The notes: generated from the letters alone by a model not told the origin. Counted from the first letter of the stretch, positions 1 to 7,079 are shown. The stretch is 18,427 nt of DNA from Hyphomicrobium_A sp943371625 (GCA_943371625.1 CALRVN010000021.1:1-18427), one strand, 5' to 3'. Numbers and translations: made by a program.

Positions 1-360
1 GCCGGAGAGCGCGCCGCCGGCCTGACCGAGGACGTGGTGCGGCGCCAGCTCGAGGGCTCGGTTCCCGCCGCAGCGACGGCATCGAACACCGTGATTGCCT
101 ATGAGCCCGTATGGGCCATCGGCACCGGGCTAACCCCGACCTCGGCCGACGTCGCGCGCGTGCACGCCTGCATCCGCGGGCAGCTCACCGGCCGTTTTGC
201 CGGGGAAGGTGCAGGGATGCGCATCCTCTATGGCGGGTCTGTGAAGCCGTCCAACGCCCGCGAGCTGCTCTCCATAGCCGACGTCAACGGGGCGCTGGTC
301 GGCGGCGCCAGCCTCAAGGCCGCGGACTTTTTGGGTATCATCTCAGCCTACGGACAGTAG
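1..360 (+). CDS. tpiA: Triose-phosphate isomerase, C-terminal part (5' end outside window)
   Basis: Interconverts dihydroxyacetone phosphate and glyceraldehyde 3-phosphate in glycolysis and gluconeogenesis in the cytoplasm. The reading frame is open from base 1 and gives 119 residues. The family is about 250 residues long, so roughly the first half is missing, cut by the window edge rather than by mutation. Visible signatures are AYEPVWAIGTG, which holds the catalytic-base glutamate and leads into the flexible loop 6, and RILYGGSVKP followed by NGALVGGASL, the phosphate-binding loops near the C-terminus. The protein ends in a normal position (ISAYGQ, TAG). The next gene starts 140 bases later on the same strand. 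Identity is secure because several family signatures occur in the right order. Confidence 0.97.
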   Translation, partial: AGERAAGLTEDVVRRQLEGSVPAAATASNTVIAYEPVWAIGTGLTPTSADVARVHACIRGQLTGRFAGEGAGMRILYGGSVKPSNARELLSIADVNGALVGGASLKAADFLGIISAYGQ

Positions 361-500
361 CAGCTTTGCCGCTTTCGCCGGCGAAGTTCGCCCATCCGGG
401 CATCAGTCGCTCGCCTTGGCCTAGGAATCACGGCACTTGGTGCTAGAGTTTTCCATGGGTCCACGCCCTTGAAACCAGCGATGAGCGAGAGATTTTCTCG

Positions 501-1463
501 ATGAGCCGCGCGGGACGTGCATTGCAGGCCATGCTGCTCGGGGTCATTTCCATCGGCCCCGCCGCGGCAGCGAAGCTCGATAAGGAAACGTGCGCCGGCC
601 TCGCCAGCGAACTCGCGACCCTGACTGCGTCCGGCATCAAGTCCGAGATGGAGCGCGGTGCATCCTGGTGCCTCTCCAATTTGCCGCCCGATCGCCTGCA
701 AAGCGCCAAACGCGTGCTGGAGATCGAGGATCAGCTCGAATTCCGCTGCAATGTCAGAAACATAGCGCCCAAGCGCAAAGACAGTCCGATGGCTCCCACG
801 GGCGCCGGTCAGACTCTGGACGCCCGCGCGACCGGAACCCCAGCCTCGATCCCGCCGCCTGTCGGGTTGGGCGCATCGCCGGCTGCATTGCCGTCCGCCA
901 CGGCGGTCGCAGCACCCGTCGTGACTCCGCCAGCATCGCCCGTCGCGACCCCGGCCGTATCGCCGACCGCGACGTCGGTCGCAGTTCCACCTCAGTTACC
1001 CCCGGCTGCGGCGCCGGCCGCGTCCGCGACTGCGGTAACCAATAAAGCCCCCGTTGCCCCCGCCGCCGCTGCCCCAGTTGCCCCCGCCGTTGCCGCAACT
1101 GCCCCCGCTGCCCCCGCCACTGCGGCAGTTCCCGTCGTAACCAAGGCCGTACCGTCCGCAGTCGCTCCGGCAGTGGTCGCTAGCCCACCCGTCGCCCCGC
1201 CGTCGGCACTCGGCGCGGCGCCCAAAGCCAACCCGGTGATGGCCGCCAATCCGCCCGTAACTACTGTGCCCGTGGCCACCCATACATCACCGGTTACGGC
1301 GCTTCCCTCGCCCGGCCCTGCCGGTGCCGTCCCCGGCGCAAAAAAGCCCGCCGATCCAGCCGCCCTGGCAGCTGCGAAGAAGAAGAACGCCCGTCGCGCG
1401 TCCTCGAGCGCCTATGTCCCCGCCGGCGCGGTCGATGAGTACTCGCTGCCGGGAATGCGGTAG
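501..1463 (+). CDS. Exported Ala/Pro/Val-rich low-complexity protein, function unknown
   Basis: Encodes 320 residues. The N-terminus looks like a Sec signal peptide: arginines at 3 and 6, a hydrophobic stretch, and an Ala-rich cleavage zone ending near residue 24. A compact segment follows (about residues 25-90) with three cysteines and helical character (KETCAGLASELATL, GASWCLSNLPPDRL, LEFRCNVRN), which may be a small folded domain. Residues about 95-290 are almost entirely Ala, Pro, Val and Thr, like an extended periplasmic or cell-wall-spanning linker. The tail has a basic patch (KKKNARRASSS). The ATG at 501 is chosen because the earlier ATG at 481 hits a stop after seven codons. The Shine-Dalgarno (SD) sequence is weak (GAGAG near 486-491). 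I do not recognise the family. Its place between tpiA and secG may be only positional. Confidence 0.75.
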   Translation: MSRAGRALQAMLLGVISIGPAAAAKLDKETCAGLASELATLTASGIKSEMERGASWCLSNLPPDRLQSAKRVLEIEDQLEFRCNVRNIAPKRKDSPMAPTGAGQTLDARATGTPASIPPPVGLGASPAALPSATAVAAPVVTPPASPVATPAVSPTATSVAVPPQLPPAAAPAASATAVTNKAPVAPAAAAPVAPAVAATAPAAPATAAVPVVTKAVPSAVAPAVVASPPVAPPSALGAAPKANPVMAANPPVTTVPVATHTSPVTALPSPGPAGAVPGAKKPADPAALAAAKKKNARRASSSAYVPAGAVDEYSLPGMR

Positions 1464-1608
1464 TCTGGACCGCCGAAAATACCCGGAAAACCGGGAATTC
1501 TGCCCCTTCCGCCCCTGCCTACTAGCCGGGCAACGACAAGTGTTATAGAAGGCCTTCTTCCGCGCAAATTGCGGCCCCAGTTTCATCGAGATCGCCCAAG
1601 AGACCGCC

Positions 1609-2007
1609 ATGGCCACCGCACTGCTCGTTCTCCACCTGATGATCGCAACCGCACTCGTTTGCGTAGTGCTGCTGCAGCGCTCCGAAGGCGGCGCGCTTGG
1701 CATCGGTGGTGGCGGCGGCGGCGGATTCCTCACCGGACGCGGCACCGCAAACCTGCTGACGCGCACGACCGCTGCCCTGGCCGCGGCCTTCTTCACCACC
1801 AGCATCCTTCTGACCCTGCTCGCCCAGCACGCCGCGCCGGCCAAGTCGATCTTCGACAACGCGCCCGCAACCACCGCCCCCGCTGCAGGCGGCGGCACAT
1901 CCGCTCCCGCAACGTCGGCCCCGGCTCCCGCCCAGCCGCCCGCTGGGGGCGCCCGCGGCGGCATCCTCGACAAGCTGCAGTCGCCTGCAGTGCCTCAGAA
2001 CCGATAG
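1609..2007 (+). CDS. secG: Preprotein translocase subunit SecG
   Basis: Small inner-membrane subunit of the SecYEG channel that assists SecA-driven export. The 132-residue product has the SecG plan: a first membrane helix at about residues 4-22, the conserved cytoplasmic QRSEGG(A)LG segment followed by a long Gly run, and a second helix at about residues 50-72. A C-terminal tail rich in Ala, Pro and Gly (from about residue 80) makes it longer than the roughly 110 residues of E. coli SecG, a type of extension I associate with alphaproteobacterial SecG. The ATG at 1609 has a purine-rich stretch (CAAGAGA) about six bases upstream. The gene lies upstream of pyrG, as in many alphaproteobacteria, but here with a lipoprotein gene between them. 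Confidence 0.93.
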   Translation: MATALLVLHLMIATALVCVVLLQRSEGGALGIGGGGGGGFLTGRGTANLLTRTTAALAAAFFTTSILLTLLAQHAAPAKSIFDNAPATTAPAAGGGTSAPATSAPAPAQPPAGGARGGILDKLQSPAVPQNR

Positions 2008-2120
2008 TTGACCGGCGGCCTATTCCGCCTGTTAGCCTGTTGCTTTCGCGCACTATGCGCCGGGGAAGCGCCCGCTAAGCTTGTGGGGAGATTCCCTGAA
2101 CGAGCTGGCGGCACACCCCC

Positions 2121-2645
2121 ATGCGCAATGCAAAATTCGTAAGCCTGCTGACGATCGTCTCCGCCGCCGCTCTTCTCGGCGGTTGCGCCGGCGCCGACCT
2201 GAAGCCGATCGCATCGTTCGGCGCTTCGAACATGCTGTCGCCGTCGGGATACTCGGAAGCCAAGATCAGCGACACCCAGTACCAGGTGACGGCGACGGGC
2301 ACGGAGGCAACGCCGAAGGCCCGCATCGAGAAGATCGCCCGCGCCCGCGCCGCCCAGATTGGCGTTGAATCGAAGCTCAAGTATTACAAGGTCACCAACG
2401 TGCAGTTCGGCGCCGTTTGCGACAAGAAGCACGAATTCTACAAGGGCGGCCAGACGGCCAACGGTGCCCGCCAGAAGGTGATGGTCGAAGTCACGTACGC
2501 CAAGGAACCGCTCGACCCCACTTACGTCAGCGCCAAGGAAAGCTATGAGACGTTGAACGGGGAACTCGAGAACGAGATCATCCCGGTCGATCAGAAAGCG
2601 GTCGCCGAGCAGGAGGCCCGCTCGGCCTGCGGCCAGGCGACTTGA
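2121..2645 (+). CDS. Small lipoprotein, resembles the CC0125/CC1285 lipoprotein family
   Basis: Encodes 174 residues beginning with a lipoprotein signal peptide: basic start (MRNAK), a hydrophobic core and the lipobox LLGGC with the lipidated cysteine at residue 22. The residue after Cys is Ala, so outer-membrane sorting is likely by the usual rule. The segment SPSGYSEAKISDTQYQVT followed by TPKARIEKIARARAAQI resembles, from memory, the small CC0125/CC1285-type lipoproteins of alphaproteobacteria, in which a GYS..I.D..Y.V motif precedes a helix. Two further cysteines occur (AVCDKK, SACGQ). It sits 113 bases after secG and 123 bases before pyrG on the same strand. Function is unknown; an envelope role is inferred only from the signal. 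Confidence 0.8.
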   Translation: MRNAKFVSLLTIVSAAALLGGCAGADLKPIASFGASNMLSPSGYSEAKISDTQYQVTATGTEATPKARIEKIARARAAQIGVESKLKYYKVTNVQFGAVCDKKHEFYKGGQTANGARQKVMVEVTYAKEPLDPTYVSAKESYETLNGELENEIIPVDQKAVAEQEARSACGQAT

Positions 2646-2768
2646 TGCCCTCCACCTGAAGCTTTTTGGGCACGCCGCCCCGTAAACGCGCCGCTTTCCC
2701 AGCCTTCCGGGGATGAGGCGATAAAGCCCCTTCGAATCTCCCAACCCTTCGTGTAACCCTCGGGGCCC

Positions 2769-4397
2769 ATGCAGCGGTACATCTTCATTACCGGCGGCGT
2801 GGTGTCCTCCCTCGGAAAAGGCCTCGCGTCAGCCGCACTCGGTGCGCTTCTTCAAGCGCGCGGATATTCGGTCAGGCTTCGCAAGCTCGATCCGTATCTC
2901 AACGTCGACCCCGGAACGATGTCGCCGTATCAGCACGGCGAAGTCTTCGTGACGGACGACGGTGCGGAAACGGATCTCGACCTTGGGCACTACGAGCGCT
3001 TCACCGGCGTGCCTTCGCGCAAGTCGGACAACATCACCACGGGACGAATCTATCAGGACATCCTCGCCAAGGAGCGGCGTGGAGCGTATCTGGGCGGCAC
3101 CGTGCAGGTGATCCCGCACGTGACCGACGCCATCAAGGAGTTCGTCACCTCGGGTAACGAGGGCATCGACTTCGTGCTCGTCGAGATCGGCGGCACGGTG
3201 GGCGACATCGAGGGCCTCCCGTTCTTCGAGGCCATCCGTCAGCTGGGCAACGATCTGCCCCCGCTCGCGTCGATCTTCATCCACCTGACGCTGATGCCGT
3301 ACATCCCGTCGGCCGGCGAGCTGAAGACCAAGCCGACCCAGCACTCGGTCAAGGAGCTGCGCTCGATCGGCATCCAGCCGAACATTCTGCTGTGCCGCTC
3401 CGATCGCCCCGTCCCGCCGTCAGAGCGGCGCAAGATCGCTCTGTTTTGCAACGTGCGTGAGGAAGCTGTCATCCAGGCGCTCGACGTGCCCTCGATCTAC
3501 GAGGTGCCGCTCGCCTATCACCGCGAGGGTCTCGACGAGCAGGTCCTGCGAGCGTTCAACATCTCGGGCGCACCCAAGCCTGACCTCACGCGCTGGGAGA
3601 CCATCGCGCGCGGCATCGAGACGCCGGAAGGCGACGTGACCATCGCCGTCGTCGGCAAGTACACAGGCCTCAAGGACGCCTACAAGTCGCTCATCGAGGC
3701 GCTCGTGCACGGCGGCATCGCCAATCGCGTGCGCGTCAACATCGAGTGGATCGAGAGCGAAATCTTCGAGCGCGAGGACCCCGCGCCCTATCTCGAAGGC
3801 GTCAACGGCATCCTCGTGCCGGGCGGCTTCGGCGAGCGCGGCTCTGAAGGCAAGATTCTCGCCGCCAAGTTCGCGCGCGAGCGCAACGTGCCGTATTTCG
3901 GCATTTGCTTCGGCATGCAGATGGCCTGCCTCGAGGCGGCCCGCAATCTCGTCGGCATCAAGGATGCGAACTCGACCGAGTTCGGCCCGACCAGCGAGCC
4001 GGTCGTCGGTCTCATGACCGAGTGGATGCGTGGCAACGAGTTGGAGCAGCGCCGTCTCGGCGGCGATCTCGGCGGCACCATGCGCCTTGGCGCCTACGCA
4101 GCCTCGCTCGCGCCCGGCAGTCGCATCGCCCAGGTATACGGGAGCCAGGAAATCTCCGAGCGCCACCGCCACCGCTACGAGGTCAACACCAAGTACCGCG
4201 AGCAGTTGGAAAAGGCCGGTCTGAAGTTCGCCGGCACGTCACCCGACGGCCTATTGCCAGAGACGGTCGAATACCCGGACCACCCCTGGTTCATCGGCGT
4301 GCAGTATCACCCCGAGCTCAAGAGCCGGCCATTCGAGCCGCATCCGCTCTTCCGCTCCTTCATCGCCGCCGCCGTCGAGCAGAGCCGCCTCGTCTAG
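2769..4397 (+). CDS. pyrG: CTP synthase (glutamine-hydrolysing)
   Basis: Makes CTP from UTP, ATP and glutamine, the last step of pyrimidine nucleotide synthesis. The product is 542 residues, the normal family length. The N-terminal synthetase domain shows GGVVSSLGKGLASAALG (ATP loop) and RLRKLDPYLNVDPGTMSPYQ, with IGGTVGDIE further on. The C-terminal class I glutamine amidotransferase domain shows GGFGERG, the nucleophile Cys380 in GICFGMQ, and the His514/Glu516 pair in QYHPE, matching E. coli Cys379/His515/Glu517 to within one residue. All catalytic residues I know are present. The start gives the standard MQRYIFITGGVVSSLGKG beginning, although the SD is poor. The eno gene often found downstream is not here. 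Confidence 0.98.
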   Translation: MQRYIFITGGVVSSLGKGLASAALGALLQARGYSVRLRKLDPYLNVDPGTMSPYQHGEVFVTDDGAETDLDLGHYERFTGVPSRKSDNITTGRIYQDILAKERRGAYLGGTVQVIPHVTDAIKEFVTSGNEGIDFVLVEIGGTVGDIEGLPFFEAIRQLGNDLPPLASIFIHLTLMPYIPSAGELKTKPTQHSVKELRSIGIQPNILLCRSDRPVPPSERRKIALFCNVREEAVIQALDVPSIYEVPLAYHREGLDEQVLRAFNISGAPKPDLTRWETIARGIETPEGDVTIAVVGKYTGLKDAYKSLIEALVHGGIANRVRVNIEWIESEIFEREDPAPYLEGVNGILVPGGFGERGSEGKILAAKFARERNVPYFGICFGMQMACLEAARNLVGIKDANSTEFGPTSEPVVGLMTEWMRGNELEQRRLGGDLGGTMRLGAYAASLAPGSRIAQVYGSQEISERHRHRYEVNTKYREQLEKAGLKFAGTSPDGLLPETVEYPDHPWFIGVQYHPELKSRPFEPHPLFRSFIAAAVEQSRLV

Positions 4398-4490
4398 CTG
4401 GCTTTCCGCCGCGGTGTGTTTATCCTCCGGGCCGCAAAGGCGTGTCAGCCCGGGCCATTTCATAACGCGCTTTGCCACGGGGGAAATTGC

Positions 4491-4844
4491 ATGCATCGCA
4501 CGTTCGCACTCTGCCTTCTCTTGGTGATGTCACCACCGGCTTTCGCCGCCCAGAACTGCGATTCGGGAAGCGACGATTTGATGGCCGCCATGCGGGCCGT
4601 CGTCGCTTCAAACGCCCTTGAGAATGCGGAAACCGCAGAGCAGTGCGTTACTGAAGCCAATGAATTCCGCGCTGCAGTGGACAAGGTGCGGACGATCAAT
4701 GGCAAACTCAAAGGCTGCCCCACCGCCCTCACGGACGATCAGATGGCGGTAGTCGACAACATCGTCACCGAGACGGAGGGCGCCATCGCCTCATGCGCCG
4801 AGGTGGCAGCCGCCAAGGCCGCCAAGCGCAAAGCTGCGGACTAG
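4491..4844 (+). CDS. Small exported four-cysteine protein, function unknown
   Basis: Encodes 117 residues from the ATG at 4491, chosen over an in-frame upstream start at 4416 because a strong GGGGGAA SD lies just before it and a clean signal peptide begins there (MHRTFALCLLLVMSPPAFAA, cleavage probably after residue 20). The mature protein of about 97 residues is mostly predicted helix with four cysteines (QNCDSG, EQCVTE, KGCPTA, ASCAEV), an even number that would allow two disulfides in the periplasm. The C-terminus is Ala/Lys-rich (AAAKAAKRKAAD). It follows pyrG by 93 bases. I do not recognise a family. Signal peptide, SD and normal codon use make it a real gene. Confidence 0.75.
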   Translation: MHRTFALCLLLVMSPPAFAAQNCDSGSDDLMAAMRAVVASNALENAETAEQCVTEANEFRAAVDKVRTINGKLKGCPTALTDDQMAVVDNIVTETEGAIASCAEVAAAKAAKRKAAD

Positions 4845-4914
4845 CCGCGCGCCGGCAGCGATGCTGCAGTGGTGCCGGCACCGTCGTCGGACGGCCAAAA
4901 TCGTCGATGCTAAT

Positions 4915-4933
4915 GGCGCCATGCTCTGGCGCC
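4915..4933 (+). promoter_or_regulatory. Inverted repeat placing the start codon in a hairpin loop
   Basis: GGCGCC at 4915-4920 and GGCGCC at 4928-4933 can pair as a six-base stem. The seven-base loop ATGCTCT begins with the presumed start codon of the CACC-motif protein. No SD is visible upstream. An exposed start in a loop is compatible with SD-independent initiation or structural control. Six-base self-complementary words are common in GC-rich DNA, so the functional reading is tentative. Confidence 0.3.
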
Positions 4934-5526
4934 TTACCGCGACTGCCGTCGTCTTCGCGCTGTGCCTGTCTGTGTCGGCCGGCACGCCCGCGCTCGCCTG
5001 CGCCTGCTGCAGCAACGAGGGCCAGCGCTACGTCGAGACCGACAAGATCGATACCTACGCCGCGGCACAGCTCGCCGAGATGAAGTTCGCCGCGACGGCG
5101 CATCTCTACACCGGCGAGGCGGACGTCGAGAGCATCAAGAGCGTCGCGGCCAAGTCGTCCGACTTCACGCTGGCGGTTGCCAAGAGCGACTCCTCGTGGC
5201 GCTTCGACCTCAAACAGGAAGGAGCCGAGGGCACGTTGGCTTTCGCATTGCCCGATCGCGTAACGCGGTTTGAGGTCGACCCGCGCGCCACCGAAGGGCG
5301 CGGCAGCGGAACCGGTCCCACGCTTTATAAGGAATGGCGGCTCACCGTGACGCCCCGCGGAACCGGGATATTCGCCGGCGCGACCGGGGGAGGGCAGAAG
5401 GCAACGCTGATCCTGCACGGGAGCGGCAATAGCTGCACCGACGCTTCCCAGTTCCGCGCCTGGACGCTCGTTCTGCACGGACCAAAGGATACGGTGTCGC
5501 TTTACGGGGATCTGGTGGCGCCATAG
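4921..5526 (+). CDS. Exported protein with an N-terminal CACC motif, function unknown
   Basis: Encodes 201 residues from the ATG at 4921. A signal peptide (about residues 1-24, ending PALA) is followed at once by CACCSNEGQRY, putting three cysteines at or next to the mature N-terminus. That suggests metal or redox chemistry, or possibly an atypical lipidation site, although ALAC is not a canonical lipobox. The rest looks beta-rich, with a Gly/Arg loop (ATEGRGSGTGPTLYKEWRLTVT) and one further Cys (NSCTDAS). An in-frame ATG at 4861 would add 20 Arg-rich residues before the signal peptide and is less likely. No clear SD precedes either start, and the 4921 start lies in the loop of a perfect 6-base-pair inverted repeat. 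It lies 76 bases after the preceding small exported gene. Family not recognised. Confidence 0.7.
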   Translation: MLWRLTATAVVFALCLSVSAGTPALACACCSNEGQRYVETDKIDTYAAAQLAEMKFAATAHLYTGEADVESIKSVAAKSSDFTLAVAKSDSSWRFDLKQEGAEGTLAFALPDRVTRFEVDPRATEGRGSGTGPTLYKEWRLTVTPRGTGIFAGATGGGQKATLILHGSGNSCTDASQFRAWTLVLHGPKDTVSLYGDLVAP

Positions 5527-5631
5527 CCGGAATAGCGCTGTAGCGGCTGGTTACGCAGGGAACGGCGCACGCCAGCGAGGCTATGCAAACTGCCCGGGAA
5601 CTTGGTCTTCAACCATCACCCGAGCAGATCC

Positions 5632-5943
5632 ATGCACGATCCGGCCCTCAATCTGACCGCCATCCTGCGCAAGTACATGCGCGATCCGTCCCGGCCCGTC
5701 CCTGGAGCCGCGGTGCTGACGGATCTCGGTATCCATCATCTGGATGTCCCCCTCATTTGCCTCGATATCGAGGACGCTTTCGACGTCTCGATTGGCCTCG
5801 GGGAAGACCTGGACGAGCTGACCACAGTCGCCGACCTTGCCGCTCGCGTCGCCGACGCCAGAGCTGCGCGCTCAGCGCCGCTTGCGCGCCCGGCCCGCCG
5901 GAAGAGCAGCTGGATGTCGACCGGCGCGGACCGCCGTCGCTGA
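5632..5943 (+). CDS. Acyl-carrier-protein-like protein lacking the phosphopantetheine serine
   Basis: Encodes 103 residues from the ATG at 5632; an in-frame TTG at 5602 would add ten unlikely residues. The pattern DLGIHHLDVPLICLDIEDAF, then TTVADLAARVADA, follows the acyl carrier protein plan: DLG.DSLD, the recognition helix ending E.AF.V.I, and the C-terminal helix after TTV.DL. In place of the invariant Asp-Ser that carries 4'-phosphopantetheine it has His35-His36, so no attachment serine is present at that site. A basic C-terminal tail (ARPARRKSS, GADRRR) extends past the usual ACP end. The protein could be a non-carrying structural or regulatory ACP homologue, or a decayed gene. No fatty-acid or polyketide gene is adjacent. 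The stop lies 24 bases from the stop of the opposite-strand membrane-protein gene. Confidence 0.65.
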   Translation: MHDPALNLTAILRKYMRDPSRPVPGAAVLTDLGIHHLDVPLICLDIEDAFDVSIGLGEDLDELTTVADLAARVADARAARSAPLARPARRKSSWMSTGADRRR

Positions 5944-5967
5944 CAGCCGCCCTCACTTTGCGATGAT

Positions 5968-6378
5968 CTAGCGGCGGCGTCGCCACGCGATCGCGAGCGC
6001 CAGTCGCGCCAGCGTCGGCGGCACGAGGCCCCAAAGCACTGCATCGAAGAGGTAGGGACTCAGCCTCAGCGCCATCGTCAGCGTCGGGGAGTTCACGGCG
6101 ACGAACCCGAAGGCGAGCGCGAACGACAGCGTTCCACCGAGCCACAATAGGAATGCCTCGAGCCCGCGCACCATGGGCGTGCGATAGCGGACGAAGACAG
6201 CGGCGCTCAACGCCACCAGCGCCAGCCCGAACATGGCACCCTGCACCAGCAGCGGTCCGCGCACGATCTGATACGGGCCCGAACCCGCCGCTCGAAGGAG
6301 CGCACAACCGAGCGTGAGGGCCGGTGCAGCGACCGAAAAAACCAGCGCGAGACCCAGCCACCGCGCACTGAACTGCAT
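5968..6378 (-). CDS. Four-helix membrane protein, function unknown
   Basis: Encodes 136 residues with four hydrophobic segments at about residues 7-29, 44-64, 72-95 and 108-130, and a C-terminal Arg cluster (WRRRR) that would lie in the cytoplasm by the positive-inside rule. There are no obvious catalytic motifs; Arg residues punctuate the loops (VRYRTPMVRG). The SD upstream of the ATG is weak. It converges on the ACP-like gene with 24 bases between stops and is divergent from the PII gene, sharing with it the 362-base intergenic stretch. I do not recognise the family. The well-formed helices support a real gene. Confidence 0.65.
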   Translation of the reverse strand: MQFSARWLGLALVFSVAAPALTLGCALLRAAGSGPYQIVRGPLLVQGAMFGLALVALSAAVFVRYRTPMVRGLEAFLLWLGGTLSFALAFGFVAVNSPTLTMALRLSPYLFDAVLWGLVPPTLARLALAIAWRRRR

Positions 6379-6740
6379 CTCTAGGCGCCCGCTCGGTGAA
6401 GCATTTTCACCAACATTAGCAGCCTCTCAGGTCGTGCATCAGCAACGGTGCAGTGCATCGGACCCGCTGCGGTGCGGTCGCCGACTTCATTCCTCGCCAA
6501 CGCCCCGCTTAAAGTTTAATCACAGGGCGTCAGAAGCAGCTTATTGCGAAGGCGCGATGACACCCCTCGAATTGGCATATCTTCAAGTCAGATCATTGGC
6601 TTATGGCATAGCCAAGCGACTTGGCACGGCTTTTGATTACCATTAACGGCATTAAACCGCCGGGGGCAAAACGCACCGGCAACCGCCCGCGAGGGTAATC
6701 GCCCCAAGAGGGCATAGGGACTAAACAAGGAGTGCTCCCC
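6379..6740. other. Intergenic regulatory stretch between the membrane-protein gene and the PII gene
   Basis: No convincing gene. The stretch is visibly more AT-rich than its flanks around 6500-6660. It holds the -24/-12 promoter candidate and the PII-gene SD listed separately. An imperfect dyad TGCATC-N6-GGTGCA at 6435-6452 resembles the NtrC half-sites TGCAC/GGTGCA, but its spacer is one base too long and one arm has a mismatch, so it is only a weak candidate. A 29-codon frame at 6557-6646 with a GAAGG before it is possible but overlaps the promoter. Confidence 0.5.
6622..6636 (+). promoter_or_regulatory. Sigma-54 (RpoN) -24/-12 promoter candidate for the PII gene
   Basis: TGGCACGGCTTTTGA matches the RpoN consensus TGGCACG-N4-TTGC. 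The GG dinucleotide (6623) and the -12 element (6635) are exactly 12 bases apart. The only departure is A for C in the final GC. It predicts a transcript start near 6648, about 93 bases before the PII start codon. RpoN control of PII genes under nitrogen limitation is well known in proteobacteria, and a possible NtrC-like dyad lies about 170 bases upstream. Confidence 0.6.
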
Positions 6741-7079
6741 ATGAAGCTCGTTACCGCCATCATCAAGCCCTTCAAGCTCGACGACGTCCGCGGCGCCCTG
6801 ACCAAGCTCGGCATCAACGGCATGACCGTCACCGAGGTGAAGGGCTTCGGCCGCCAGAAGGGCCACACCGAGATCTATCGCGGCGCTGAGTATGCCGTGA
6901 ACCTGCTTCCGAAGGTGAAGATCGAACTCGCCGTCTCGTCCGCCCAGGCCGATGCAGTCGTCGCCGCCATCCGCGCTGCCGCCAACACCGGCTCGATCGG
7001 CGACGGCAAGATCTTCGTCTCCCCAATCGAAGCTCTGGTGCGCATCCGCACCGGTGAGACGGCCGAAGCCGCTCTGTAA
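6741..7079 (+). CDS. glnK: Nitrogen regulatory protein PII, GlnK-like
   Basis: Trimeric cytoplasmic sensor that binds ATP/ADP and 2-oxoglutarate, is uridylylated under nitrogen limitation, and controls targets such as AmtB, glutamine synthetase adenylylation and NtrB. From the ATG at 6741, which has an AAGGAG SD eight bases upstream, it gives exactly 112 residues, the classic PII length. Visible are the start MKLVTAIIKPFKLDDVR, the T-loop GFGRQKGHTEIYRGAEY with Tyr51 as the uridylylation site, and the nucleotide-binding TGSIGDGKIFV. The MKLV start and the GETAEAAL end read more like GlnK than GlnB from memory, though the distinction is soft. No amtB or glnA follows; a hairpin and a 337-base gap do, so the gene appears monocistronic. 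Confidence 0.9.
   Translation: MKLVTAIIKPFKLDDVRGALTKLGINGMTVTEVKGFGRQKGHTEIYRGAEYAVNLLPKVKIELAVSSAQADAVVAAIRAAANTGSIGDGKIFVSPIEALVRIRTGETAEAAL

Noticed and set aside
374..385. Perfect 12-base palindrome TTCGCCGGCGAA after tpiA
   Set aside because: A few such palindromes are expected by chance in 18 kb, no T-run follows, and nothing else marks the site.
992..1283. Two minus-strand 95-codon frames opposite the Ala/Pro-rich gene, one strikingly Gly/Ala-rich
   Set aside because: They mirror the repetitive GC-rich codons of the plus-strand gene; no SD, signal or domain supports them.
1547..1558. Perfect 12-base palindrome AGAAGGCCTTCT upstream of secG
   Set aside because: Expected by chance at this length; the nearby TTATAG has no convincing -35, so neither an operator nor a promoter is claimed.
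1287..1973. A 228-codon minus-strand frame opposite secG
   Set aside because: It runs antisense to a clear secG, is Ala/Pro/Arg-rich, and shows no recognisable motif.
4871..4894. Palindromes GGTGCCGGCACC and CCGTC-GTCG-GACGG between the two exported-protein genes
   Set aside because: Short GC-rich self-complementary words without a T-run; no clear role as a terminator.
6557..6646. Possible 29-residue leader peptide frame with GAAGG before ATG, upstream of the PII gene
   Set aside because: It overlaps the -24/-12 promoter and would lie upstream of the predicted transcript start.
6643..6655. TTAA-N5-TTAA just after the -24/-12 promoter
   Set aside because: The spacing is five, not the seven needed for a CtrA full site.
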